Positions 1 to 7,742 of a stretch of 64,000 bases of DNA are shown here, piece after piece. The notes beneath the pieces are model-generated. The model was not told the origin of the DNA. It did no database searches and saw only the letters and a program-made list of their open reading frames with translations. Each line of letters begins with the position of its first letter. Position 1 is the first letter of the stretch. The position numbers and the translations under genes are program-made. Source of the DNA: CAG-826 sp964504595 (GTDB lineage: Bacteria; Bacillota_I; Bacilli_A; RFN20; CAG-826); NCBI GenBank assembly GCA_964504595.1, contig CAZDEE010000001.1:62001-126000 (forward strand), given 5' to 3'.

Positions 1-247
1 TTCACTAAGTAGTGAACATAATGTTATTGGCATGCATGTCGAGGATGCTTTAGAAAGTGTTTCAAAATATTTGGATTCTGCACGCGTAAGACGATTTAAA
101 ACCGTACGCATTATTCATGGAGTAGGAACGGGAGCTTTAAGAAAAGCAATTCATACTTATTTGGATAAACAGTCATTCGTAGACTCATATCGTTTAGGTA
201 ATAGTAATGAAGGTGGATTAGGAGCAACGGTGGTGAATTTAAAATGA
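1..247 (+). CDS. mutS2: MutS2 C-terminal end (Smr domain), partial
   Basis: This is the 3' end of a gene that enters from the left edge; the reading frame is open from base 2 and has no start in the window. The roughly 80 visible residues form a Smr domain: VIGMHVEDAL, then the catalytic-site motif IIHGVGTGALRKA, and a glycine-rich end (NEGGLGATVV) closing with VNLK. This is the usual end of MutS2, the DNA-binding ATPase and nuclease that acts on recombination intermediates and, in Bacillus, on collided ribosomes. The stop TGA overlaps the ATG of uvrC, so the two are translationally coupled. Only the Smr portion is seen; the mutS2 assignment rests on its sequence and on the common mutS2-uvrC neighbourhood. 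Confidence 0.85.
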   Translation, partial: SLSSEHNVIGMHVEDALESVSKYLDSARVRRFKTVRIIHGVGTGALRKAIHTYLDKQSFVDSYRLGNSNEGGLGATVVNLK

Positions 248-2004
248 ACCCACGTTTAAAAGAAGAAATTGATTTATTAACAACTTCACCTGGTGTTTAT
301 TTAATGTTTAACGTTTTGGACAAGGTGATATATGTTGGGAAAGCCAAAAATTTAAAAAAAAGGGTTTCTCAATATTTTCTTCGACCTCAAGTTGGTAAAG
401 TTAAAAGAATGGTTTCAGAGGTAGTTCGCTTTGAAACAATTCAAACAGAAACTGAAAAGGAAGCATTACTTTTAGAAATTAATTTAATAAGAGAGCATTA
501 TCCACCCTTTAATATTTTATTAAAGGATGGTAAAAGTTATCCTTATATAGCTATTTATAAGAAAAATGATCCATATTTAAGAATTATGTATAAAGATAGA
601 GATCCTTCTTATAAATATTATGGTCCTTATCCTTCATCTTCTGCATGTTATGAAATAATAAATTTATTAAATAAATTATTTCCATTAAGAAAATGTAAAA
701 CATTACCTCTAGCACCTTGTTTATATTATCATTTAGGGCAATGTTTAGGTCCTTGTATTAATAAAATAAATCAAGATGATTATCGTAATATGATTAATGA
801 TATTACATTATTTTTAGATGGAAAAGACATCAAAAAACGTAAAGAAATAGAGGAATTAATGTACCAAGAATCAGAAAAGCTTAATTTTGAAAAAGCTGCA
901 GAATATAAAAAAATATTGGATTCAATTGATCACATTATTTCTCATCAAAATATTGAACAAAAAGATAAAATTGATCGCGATGTATTCGCTCTATCTACTC
1001 GTGATGGATATCTTTCACTTGCAGTCCTTTTATATCGAAAAGGTAAATTACTTGGAAAAGATCTTTTTGTTGTTGAAGAATTCGATGATGTAAAAGAGCA
1101 AGTAACGAACATGATTGGTCAATATTATTTGTCTCATCCTTTGCCAAAAGAAATCATTGTTTCAATTAAAGAAATAGCTGAAATCCTTTCTCTTGCTCTT
1201 TCAACAAAAGTAATTTGCCCGGTTAAAGGTAGCAAACTAGAACTAGTTAATTTAGCGCTTAAAAACGCTAAAACAGGATTGGATGAACACTTTTTAACTG
1301 CTAGATTAGAGGATAATCAAGTATCGTTACTAGAAGATTTAGGAAGATTGTTAAATATTCCAACTCCGTACAGAATTGAATTATTTGATAACTCTCATAT
1401 TCAAGGATCATCACCAGTTGGCGCAATGGTGTGCTTTATTAATGGACAAAAAGCTAAAAAGATGTATCGGAAATATCACATTGAGCATGAAGAAAAACGT
1501 GATGATTTTGCTTCGATGAGAGAAGTTATAAAAAGAAGATATTCGCGCTTAAAAGAAGAAAAAAGTACTTATCCTGATTTAATAATTGTCGATGGTGGGT
1601 TAGGACAAATTCACGCTTGTGAAGAAGCTTTAAATAGTATTGATGTTTCAATTCCTTTCGTTGGTTTATATAAAAACGATAAACATCAAACTGAGGGATT
1701 AATGTCTAAAGATGGTGAGGTATTTATTATTGAACAAGGTTCTCCATTGTTTTTTATGCTAATGAGAATGCAAGATGAAGTTCACCGTTATGCCATTACA
1801 TTTCATAAACAAGTCCGTTTTAAAAGTATGTTAGCTTCTATTTTAGATGATATACCAGGATTAGGACAAAAAAGAAAGCAACTTTTATTTGAACGATTTG
1901 AAACAATATCAGCATTAAAGTCAGCATCGATTGAAGAATTATCACAAATTATTCCTCATGATGTTGCAGTTTTACTATATGAAAAAATAAATAAAAAGCC
2001 TTAA
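244..2004 (+). CDS. uvrC: UvrABC excinuclease subunit C
   Basis: UvrC makes the 3' and 5' incisions in nucleotide excision repair after UvrA and UvrB load on damaged DNA. The 586-residue length is normal. An N-terminal GIY-YIG nuclease domain is visible at about residues 17-41 (GVYLM, then VIYVGKAKNLKKRV), a UVR motif that binds UvrB near residues 199-228 (LNFEKAAEYKKIL), an RNase-H-like nuclease beginning near residue 377 (ELFDNSHIQG), and a C-terminal helix-hairpin-helix (IPGLGQKRKQLL). The ATG overlaps the mutS2 stop. The stop lies inside a hairpin shared with the convergent gerE gene. Confidence 0.97.
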   Translation: MNPRLKEEIDLLTTSPGVYLMFNVLDKVIYVGKAKNLKKRVSQYFLRPQVGKVKRMVSEVVRFETIQTETEKEALLLEINLIREHYPPFNILLKDGKSYPYIAIYKKNDPYLRIMYKDRDPSYKYYGPYPSSSACYEIINLLNKLFPLRKCKTLPLAPCLYYHLGQCLGPCINKINQDDYRNMINDITLFLDGKDIKKRKEIEELMYQESEKLNFEKAAEYKKILDSIDHIISHQNIEQKDKIDRDVFALSTRDGYLSLAVLLYRKGKLLGKDLFVVEEFDDVKEQVTNMIGQYYLSHPLPKEIIVSIKEIAEILSLALSTKVICPVKGSKLELVNLALKNAKTGLDEHFLTARLEDNQVSLLEDLGRLLNIPTPYRIELFDNSHIQGSSPVGAMVCFINGQKAKKMYRKYHIEHEEKRDDFASMREVIKRRYSRLKEEKSTYPDLIIVDGGLGQIHACEEALNSIDVSIPFVGLYKNDKHQTEGLMSKDGEVFIIEQGSPLFFMLMRMQDEVHRYAITFHKQVRFKSMLASILDDIPGLGQKRKQLLFERFETISALKSASIEELSQIIPHDVAVLLYEKINKKP

Positions 2005-2016
2005 ATTAATAAGGCT
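1991..2016 (-). terminator. Intrinsic terminator of gerE, overlapping the uvrC stop
   Basis: A 7-bp stem (AGCCTTA at 1997-2003 with TAAGGCT at 2010-2016) and a 6-base loop. Read on the reverse strand it is followed by a T-rich tract, so it ends gerE transcripts. On the forward strand the T tract is poor. The stem includes the uvrC stop codon and touches the gerE stop. Confidence 0.6.
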
Positions 2017-2218
2017 AAAGAGAAATTTCATTCATTCGAATTAGTTCGATAACTGCGTGAGCTCGTCCATGCACGCCTAATTTTTGGATTACATTAGAAA
2101 TGTGATTTCTAACAGTTTTTTTCGATATAAAGAGAATATCCGCAATTTCAGAAGTGGATTTGTTTTGCACTAGTAATTCGAAGACTTCACGTTCTCTTTT
2201 TGTTAAGATAGATGGCAT
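2015..2218 (-). CDS. gerE: GerE, late sporulation LuxR-type regulator
   Basis: GerE is the small DNA-binding regulator that acts with sigma-K in the mother cell to set late spore-coat gene expression. The 67-residue protein is a single LuxR-type helix-turn-helix: LTKREREVFELLVQNKSTSEI, split as TKREREVFELL and the recognition helix region SKKTVRNHISNVIQKLGV. These runs agree closely with Bacillus GerE (about 74 residues), and the protein lacks any receiver domain, as expected. The ATG has a good AGGAG site about 5 bases upstream. Upstream, reverse-strand AATACAATA is one mismatch from the sigma-K -10 consensus CATANNNTA. It lies beside a racemase-like gene and gerM, the same order as in B. 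subtilis. Confidence 0.93.
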   Translation of the reverse strand: MPSILTKREREVFELLVQNKSTSEIADILFISKKTVRNHISNVIQKLGVHGRAHAVIELIRMNEISL

Positions 2219-2290
2219 AAAAATCTCCTATATTTAATTTATTGTATTCATATTTTTGAAAATGTTTCATTAAGTATAGTAGGTGATAAT

Positions 2291-2950
2291 ATGAAAGTTC
2301 TTCTTTTCGATAGCGGGTTTGGTCTAATTCCATCTTTAAAATGGCTATTAGCGGGGCATATAGATAATGATTATCATATTGAAATGGAAGAAAAATTTTT
2401 TCCATTTGGTGATAAAAATGAAACTGATCTAGCTTTATATATAAAAAACAAACTTTTAGCGTGGAATATTCAAAAATATGATCAAATTTATATAGTTTGT
2501 AATACTATAAGCGTTATTATAAAAAAATATAATCTAACGTTGTCTTCAAATATTAAATTGATTATCGATATAAATGAAGCTCTAGTTAAGCAATATAACG
2601 CTTCGATTTTTGCAACAAAAGTCACATGCTCATATTTTAAAAATAAAGGTGTCGATACCATTGATGGCGGCCATCTAGTAAAAAGTATTGAAGATTGTGA
2701 TATAGAATTATTAATCAAGCAAATAAAACAATTAAAATTTAAAAATGAATATGTTGTCATTGGTTGTACTCATTTTACACATATTTTGTTTTTATTAAGA
2801 CGATATCATCCATATATTAAATTTATAGATGGTTATTCATTACAATTTCATGATTTACAAAGTGGTAATAGTTTATCTATTACGCTTAATGATAAAGCTC
2901 ATAAAATTATAAATAATAATCTTTTTAGTCATAACTTATTTACCTTGTAG
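2291..2950 (+). CDS. Short, divergent glutamate racemase-family protein
   Basis: This belongs to the Asp/Glu racemase fold. It keeps the N-terminal LFDSGFG motif, FPFGDKNE (the usual YGDK segment), the first catalytic cysteine in CNTIS (Cys70) and the second in VIGCTHFTHI (Cys159). At 219 residues it is about 45 shorter than typical MurI/RacE, and the glycine pair after the DSG motif is replaced by GLIPSL. If active it would make D-glutamate for peptidoglycan in the cytoplasm. It sits between gerE and gerM where B. subtilis has racE, which supports the family call. Start chosen from the GGTGA site 6 bases before the ATG. It could be the only racemase of the cell or a specialised or decayed paralogue. 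Confidence 0.75.
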   Translation: MKVLLFDSGFGLIPSLKWLLAGHIDNDYHIEMEEKFFPFGDKNETDLALYIKNKLLAWNIQKYDQIYIVCNTISVIIKKYNLTLSSNIKLIIDINEALVKQYNASIFATKVTCSYFKNKGVDTIDGGHLVKSIEDCDIELLIKQIKQLKFKNEYVVIGCTHFTHILFLLRRYHPYIKFIDGYSLQFHDLQSGNSLSITLNDKAHKIINNNLFSHNLFTL

Positions 2951-2980
2951 ATATATTTTAAATGTGAGGTGAATGTCAAT

Positions 2981-4117
2981 ATGAATAAGATTAGTAAATG
3001 GCTATGTGAAAAATTCAAAAAAAATAAGAAAAATAGCGATAATGTATCTATTAATGAAATTGTCGATATTGATGTTAGTAAGGTTGAATTTAAAAGAAAA
3101 AAACATTTTTTACCTGCTTTTTTTATTTCAAGCAGTCTAAAAATCAAAACAATTTTAACTTTTATGATTCCGGTTGCGCTTATAAGCACTGGAGTTGCTT
3201 TAGGAGTGAAATTTAATTCTAAGGACGATGAAATAAAGAAAGAAGTAGTTTTAGAAACTAATAAAATTTATCATCGAGTTTATCTATTATCAAGTGATGA
3301 CTATGTAATCCCGCTTACGTTTAAAATGAATCAACGATTAACGATACAAGAAGAAATAATCGAAGTTTTTTCGCTTTTAAAAACTAATACAAAAGCCGGA
3401 AATGAATACTTAAGAGGATATATTCCAGTCGATACAAAATTATTAAATATTGATCTTAATAATGAGATATTAACCTTGAATATGTCTAATGAATTTAATA
3501 ATTATACGGAAACAAATGAAGTTAAAATGCTTGAATCAATGGTTCATACATTCCTTGATTTTGATGGTGTTAGTGAATTAAAGCTTCAAGTTGATGGTTC
3601 ATCACTTTCATCATTTCCAAAGAATAATCTAATTTTTCCAACATCGTTAAATAAAAGTATCGGTATTAATCGTTTAACATATACAGAAGATGTATCTTTA
3701 AAAACAAGAACTGTTGTTTTCTATAGCCATAGCTATGATAATAAAGAGTATATGATTCCAGTTTCTTTATATAGCAATGAAAGCGAACAAGTTAGCGCTT
3801 TTATATCTAAAACTAAATATAAACCTTCGATTACTACGGGATTAAATAATATTTCCACTTATAACTATTTAGATTATAGTAATCCACCTTTAGTAAATGA
3901 AGAGGGAATTTTCATTAGTGTAAATGAACAATGCTTACTAGAAGAAGGAATTATTAATTCTGATATTTATGAATTAATATTATTAAGCTTTTCTTTTATG
4001 AATATTGACCAAAATGTTTCATTAAATATTGATGGTGAAAGTTATCAAGTTAATGGATATTATTACGCAGATGATGTTGAAGTATCATCAATTACTTATA
4101 ATCAAGTTGCGATTTAG
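2981..4117 (+). CDS. gerM: GerM-type sporulation protein with two GerM domains
   Basis: GerM is a membrane-anchored sporulation and germination protein that works in the space between mother cell and forespore. The 378-residue product has a basic cytoplasmic N-terminus, one membrane helix near residues 57-76 (ILTFMIPVALISTGVALGV), then two copies of the GerM fold, starting near residues 95 (KIYHRVYLLSSDD) and 230 (RTVVFYSHSYDNKEYMIPV). I chose the ATG at 2981 because GAGGTG precedes it by about 9 bases; an in-frame GTG at 2969 lies within that site. The position after the racemase-like gene repeats B. subtilis racE-gerM order. A stretch to the tRNA promoter follows. Confidence 0.87.
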   Translation: MNKISKWLCEKFKKNKKNSDNVSINEIVDIDVSKVEFKRKKHFLPAFFISSSLKIKTILTFMIPVALISTGVALGVKFNSKDDEIKKEVVLETNKIYHRVYLLSSDDYVIPLTFKMNQRLTIQEEIIEVFSLLKTNTKAGNEYLRGYIPVDTKLLNIDLNNEILTLNMSNEFNNYTETNEVKMLESMVHTFLDFDGVSELKLQVDGSSLSSFPKNNLIFPTSLNKSIGINRLTYTEDVSLKTRTVVFYSHSYDNKEYMIPVSLYSNESEQVSAFISKTKYKPSITTGLNNISTYNYLDYSNPPLVNEEGIFISVNEQCLLEEGIINSDIYELILLSFSFMNIDQNVSLNIDGESYQVNGYYYADDVEVSSITYNQVAI

Positions 4118-4158
4118 GCAATAAATGTCCTGTTTAAATTAAAACTTTAAAAAAAAAC

Positions 4159-4187
4159 TTGCAAAATGATGCGTTTTTCAGTATGAT
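4159..4187 (+). promoter_or_regulatory. Sigma-A promoter of tRNA-Arg
   Basis: TTGCAA (4159-4164), a 17-base spacer and TATGAT (4182-4187) sit immediately before the tRNA, whose first base would be about 9 bases downstream. Both boxes are one or two changes from the housekeeping consensus. Confidence 0.75.
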
Positions 4188-4195
4188 ATACCCGT

Positions 4196-4272
4196 GTCCA
4201 CATAGCTCAGCAGGATAGAGCAACAGCCTTCTAAGCTGTGGGTCGAGTGTTCGAATCATTCTGTGGACGCCA
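4196..4272 (+). tRNA. tRNA-Arg (anticodon TCT)
   Basis: A full cloverleaf is visible. The acceptor stem GTCCACA (4196-4202) pairs with TGTGGAC (4262-4268), followed by G and an encoded CCA. The anticodon stem ACAGC/GCTGT encloses the loop CTTCTAA, placing TCT at positions 34-36, which reads AGA and AGG arginine codons, common in this AT-rich genome. The T arm is GAGTG-TTCGAAT-CATTC with one G-T pair. It is a single-gene unit with its own promoter and terminator. Confidence 0.95.
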
Positions 4273-4284
4273 TTAAAGATTGTT

Positions 4285-4311
4285 AAAGGTACTTTTTAAG
4301 TACCTTTTTTC
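4285..4311 (+). terminator. Terminator of tRNA-Arg
   Basis: A 10-bp inverted repeat (AAAGGTACTT / AAGTACCTTT) with a 3-base loop, running into a T tract. Confidence 0.85.
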
Positions 4312-4334
4312 TTTAAGTAAAAAAGATGATGTGA

Positions 4335-4354
4335 TATAATTTTTCAAAAGGGGG
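4335..4354 (+). promoter_or_regulatory. -10 box and Shine-Dalgarno for the acyltransferase gene
   Basis: A consensus TATAAT lies at 4335-4340 with only a weak -35 match upstream. AAGGGGG at 4348-4354 directly abuts one ATG (4355) but is about 12 bases from the next (4367), which decides the start in favour of 4367. Confidence 0.5.
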
Positions 4355-4366
4355 ATGAAGCAATCG

Positions 4367-5638
4367 ATGGCTAATTGGTATAAATTAGATAACGCAGCAA
4401 AAATATTTCCATTTATTTATTCGCCTAAAGATACTAATTCATTTCGTATTTCATGCGTTTTCAAAGAAGAAATTAATTCTCTTTTATTAATGCCTGCTTT
4501 AAAGAAGGCTTTAAAAAGATTTCCAACTTTCTGCGTTCGTTTGAAAAATGGCTTATTTTGGCAATATTTTGATCACAATAATAATGCTCCAATTATTAAG
4601 GAAGAAGATCCTAATTTATGTCTATCTGTTCATCCAAAAATGAATAATGGTTTTTTATTTACTTTATCTTATTTTGGTAAAAGACTTATTTTAGAGGTGT
4701 TTCATGCTTTAAGTGATGGAACAGGAGCCTTAGAGTTCTTTAAGTGTATTTGCTATTATTACCTAATAGAATGCGGTGAAGAAATAGAAAATAATGGTGA
4801 GGTTTTAACTGATGAATTTGAGAAGCTTGCACTTGAAAAAGAAGATAGTTTTTCATGGAGCTATGACCAAAGAATTAAACCTCATGATGGTGAAGAAAGT
4901 GCTTATCAATTAAAGGGACATTTCTATCCTGAAGTATTTTCTGGAATTATTCATTTAATAATGCCGTTAGATAAATTAAAAGAAGTTTCTAAAAAATATT
5001 CAGCGACGATAACACAATATATTTCTGGATGTGTTTTAAAAGCAATATATGATATTTATTATTCACATGAGACAAATCCTAAAAAAGCTGTTGCGTTATT
5101 TTTACCAGTTAATGCGCGTCGCTTTTTTGATTCACAAACTTTAAGAAATTTTGCTCTTTATGTGCGTGTTCATACTCGGTATGAAAATGATGATGTAACC
5201 CTATCGAATATGATAGAACTTGTTAAAGAAACACTTGATAAAGAATTAAATAAAAAGGGATTATCATCGCGGATTTCTTATAATGTTCGTTTTGAAAAAT
5301 ATTGGTTTATCCGTATTTTGCCATTATTTTTGAAAAAAATTGGCATGAAAATTGGTTATCATTTGCAAGGTAGCGACGCAAATACGATTAGTTTTTCTAA
5401 TTTAGGTAAAGTTGAGCTACCTGAAGGAATGAAAAAACATATTGATCAATTTGAATTTTTAATTCCACCTAATCAAAAATTACCTTATTCTATGGGCGCG
5501 GTTTCTTATAACAACAAATTCGTTTTGACTTTTGGATGTCGGATTATTGAACGCTTTTTCATTAGACATATCGTTAATCAATTAGTGCGCGATGGCGTTG
5601 AAATTGAAATGCAAACTAATGATTTGGAGGTAGAGTAG
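4367..5638 (+). CDS. Alcohol acetyltransferase-like / condensation-fold acyltransferase
   Basis: The 423-residue protein looks like the condensation-domain or alcohol-acetyltransferase superfamily: it carries the acyltransferase motif HxxxD as HALSDGTGALEF (His near residue 113), a region LFLPVNARRFF, and a C-terminal second-lobe strand SFSNLGKVELPEG. Such enzymes transfer an acyl group from a CoA or carrier thioester to a hydroxyl; the substrate cannot be read from the sequence. No signal peptide is seen. The next gene starts immediately after its stop codon, so the two form an operon. A homologous pair of acyltransferase and zinc-ribbon membrane protein is, from memory, common in gut Firmicutes. 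The pair interrupts the otherwise conserved gerM to tig order, next to a tRNA. Confidence 0.7.
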   Translation: MANWYKLDNAAKIFPFIYSPKDTNSFRISCVFKEEINSLLLMPALKKALKRFPTFCVRLKNGLFWQYFDHNNNAPIIKEEDPNLCLSVHPKMNNGFLFTLSYFGKRLILEVFHALSDGTGALEFFKCICYYYLIECGEEIENNGEVLTDEFEKLALEKEDSFSWSYDQRIKPHDGEESAYQLKGHFYPEVFSGIIHLIMPLDKLKEVSKKYSATITQYISGCVLKAIYDIYYSHETNPKKAVALFLPVNARRFFDSQTLRNFALYVRVHTRYENDDVTLSNMIELVKETLDKELNKKGLSSRISYNVRFEKYWFIRILPLFLKKIGMKIGYHLQGSDANTISFSNLGKVELPEGMKKHIDQFEFLIPPNQKLPYSMGAVSYNNKFVLTFGCRIIERFFIRHIVNQLVRDGVEIEMQTNDLEVE

Positions 5639-6337
5639 ATGAAGTATTGTCCTAAGTGTAAAATAAATGTTAATACTGAACGTAAATTATGTCCTTTATG
5701 TTTTCATGTTTTAAATGAAAGTGAAAAGGAAAAAGAATATCAAGAATATCCTAAATATCATGAGGATCATAAGCCAAATGAAATTGTTTTAAGAATCGCT
5801 TTATATGTCCTTGTTGTTGCAATTATTGCTTCTTCGATAATTAATATAATCGAGATGGCAAAAAATAATACTTTTAATGATATAGGTTCATGGTGGTCAC
5901 TTATGGTAATAGGTTCCGCGATTTATATTTATTCATTTATTATGATCATGTTTAAAACTCGTCGAAATTTATCGATTCGATTTATGCGCCATTTATTTTT
6001 GATTTCCGCTTTTATGATTTGCATAAATTTGGTATCAAATAAAAACGATTTATGGTCGTTAGATTATCTAGTTCCTTTTTTTATTTCCTCGACTTTAATT
6101 ACGCTTATCATGATGGTTTTTATAAAACCGAAACTATATAGAGATTATTTAGTTACTTTAATATGGATTTCGATAATGGCGATTATTCCTATTATTTTAT
6201 GGGCAACTACTAGTTTAATTAATGTTTTATGGCCAAGTGTCGTCTCTTGCTCAATTGGAGGCTTAATTTTATTAGGAATCTTTATTTTCCCACAAAAAGC
6301 AACAAAGGAAGAAATGCAAAAAAGATTGCATTTATAG
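5639..6337 (+). CDS. Zinc-ribbon membrane protein (DUF6320-like)
   Basis: A zinc ribbon at the N-terminus has CPKC (Cys4, Cys7) and CPLC (Cys18, Cys21). Five or so hydrophobic segments follow from about residue 50 to 220, and the end is short and basic. The start abuts the preceding stop and has GGAGG 8 bases upstream. Function is unknown; the arrangement directly after an alcohol-acetyltransferase-like gene suggests the membrane protein supports that enzyme, for example by placing it at the membrane. The DUF6320 label is recalled from this gene pairing and is not certain. Confidence 0.65.
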   Translation: MKYCPKCKINVNTERKLCPLCFHVLNESEKEKEYQEYPKYHEDHKPNEIVLRIALYVLVVAIIASSIINIIEMAKNNTFNDIGSWWSLMVIGSAIYIYSFIMIMFKTRRNLSIRFMRHLFLISAFMICINLVSNKNDLWSLDYLVPFFISSTLITLIMMVFIKPKLYRDYLVTLIWISIMAIIPIILWATTSLINVLWPSVVSCSIGGLILLGIFIFPQKATKEEMQKRLHL

Positions 6338-6346
6338 GTTAAAACA

Positions 6347-7276
6347 ATGGATAGTATTAAAAAATATTTTGATAAGGGTCAATATGATTTGGTTATTAAA
6401 TTTACTAATGATTCTTTAGATGAAGATAGTTTATTTTACCGTTTAGAATCGCTGGTGAATTTAGGAAAAGATGACGAAGCTTTGGAGCTTATTAAAGAGC
6501 ACGGAAGTTTAATTGAAACAAAGCAATTTGAAGTGATGAAAATCCATTTGTCAATTTTATATTCTCATAAAAAGTATGGAGAAATAAGACAGACACTTGA
6601 ATATTATGACTCACTTCCTTATATATCGTATGAGGTTGAAGAGTTTTTAAAAGAGCAATATAAGAACCTTGATAATAGAGATTTCTCTAGAAATAAAGAA
6701 TTTCATAATCTTTCTGTTGATGAGATTAAGGATCTTCTTTTAGAGCCTTCTTCAAAGGAAGAAATGTTATATGTTTTTAACGCAATTAGAACTATGAATG
6801 TTAGATTGTTTCTTGATGAAATTCAAACGTTTTTATTATCTGATTATGATGATGATGCAAAAACTTTTTGTTTGTTAGTATTAATAGAACAAAAGGTAAT
6901 GGAAGAAATTTCGTTTTTAAAGAAAGGGGTTATATATAAAGTTATCCCTTATGAATTAGATGCTCCTTTAAGTGATTATGCTTCAATGGAAATTATAAAA
7001 AAGTTCCAAATGGAAATAAAAGATCCTAGTATTGCAAATGTTGCGAATGAATTATTTGCCATTTATGCAGTTGATATATTTCCTAATGAAATTAGTGAAG
7101 ATGAAATTGACTTACTTGTTGCTTCATTTACAATTATTGCTAATCAATATTTAGATAGCAAATGTGATACAGCCTTAGTAGCGGATAAATACAATTTAAA
7201 TACGGAGATATTATTTGCAAAAATTGAGGAAATTTCAGAGTCTTTACTAAAAACTCAAGATACATTGAAAAATTAA
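6347..7276 (+). CDS. YsoA-like helical-repeat protein
   Basis: A 309-residue, acidic, soluble, alpha-helical protein with TPR-like spacing in its first 110 residues (for example DLVIKFTNDSL, DDEALELIKEHG). No catalytic motif or membrane segment is visible. B. subtilis has a TPR protein, YsoA, directly upstream of tig, and this gene holds the same position, so I read it as the YsoA (DUF3196-type) counterpart. The upstream ribosome site is weak (AGGTTAA). A strong terminator follows, so it ends its transcription unit before tig. The function is not known to me. Confidence 0.6.
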   Translation: MDSIKKYFDKGQYDLVIKFTNDSLDEDSLFYRLESLVNLGKDDEALELIKEHGSLIETKQFEVMKIHLSILYSHKKYGEIRQTLEYYDSLPYISYEVEEFLKEQYKNLDNRDFSRNKEFHNLSVDEIKDLLLEPSSKEEMLYVFNAIRTMNVRLFLDEIQTFLLSDYDDDAKTFCLLVLIEQKVMEEISFLKKGVIYKVIPYELDAPLSDYASMEIIKKFQMEIKDPSIANVANELFAIYAVDIFPNEISEDEIDLLVASFTIIANQYLDSKCDTALVADKYNLNTEILFAKIEEISESLLKTQDTLKN

Positions 7277-7289
7277 ATTTATTTATTAT

Positions 7290-7337
7290 AAATCCAATAT
7301 TTTATGGTAATTTCAACCATAGTATTGGATTTTTTTA
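7290..7337 (+). terminator. Terminator after the ysoA-like gene
   Basis: A long hairpin: AATCCAATA pairs with TATTGGATT and TATGGT with ACCATA inside it, followed by a run of T. Confidence 0.85.
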
Positions 7338-7668
7338 ATTTTTAATAATCAAATTGATTGCTTTAAAAAATAAAAAGTTTTTTTGTTTTTAGCCAATAGA
7401 TTTAACACATATTTCTTTAATTAAAAAATGCATTTTTATGGCTAGAAAATAGATTAGCTATACAGTTTTACGATATTTTTTAAAATTTCTAAATTAGTGA
7501 AGATTTTAATTTTGAAAATTATTAATATGTTGCTCCGTTGGTGATTGAAAATAATAGTTATTTTTTGAACTAGATGACTTTGGGAACGAATGATATTACT
7601 TAAATTTAGTTGCATTTATTTTTTCAATTAATAGGCTAACTAAAGTATACTATAAAAATATATTTTTA
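7338..7668. other. AT-rich intergenic stretch with no recognised content
   Basis: About 330 bases without a convincing reading frame, ribosome site or structured RNA on either strand. It is very AT-rich and full of short A and T runs. It may be a decayed gene or plain spacer. Confidence 0.5.
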
Positions 7669-7697
7669 TTGTATGTTACAAAAAAATAATATATAAT
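7669..7697 (+). promoter_or_regulatory. Sigma-A promoter of tig
   Basis: TTGTAT (7669-7674), 17-base spacer, consensus TATAAT (7692-7697). A strong AAGGAGG follows at 7729-7735. Between them ATTGTCAAA (7711-7719) matches 8 of 9 positions of a Spo0A box, which may be chance. Confidence 0.7.
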
Positions 7698-7742
7698 ACC
7701 ACTTGTACGGATTGTCAAAGGACATTCTAAGGAGGAAATATT

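Noticed and set aside
887..1093. 68-codon forward frame inside uvrC
   Set aside because: Out of frame with uvrC, no ribosome site, biased to Ile, Lys and Leu as expected from AT-rich shadow frames.
244..2004. Mycoplasma genetic code (UGA as Trp)
   Set aside because: Several well-defined genes (mutS2, ruvA, spo0A) end in TGA at the expected place, and Trp is written TGG.
2257..2285. Sigma-E promoter for the racemase-like gene (TCATATT then CATTAAGT)
   Set aside because: The spacer is one base short and the -10 box matches only half of its positions.
4262..6346. Integrated element at the tRNA-Arg 3' end
   Set aside because: No integrase and no repeat of the tRNA 3' end were found downstream.
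7711..7719. ATTGTCAAA before tig as a Spo0A box
   Set aside because: One mismatch to the degenerate consensus is expected often in this composition, and tig has no known Spo0A link.
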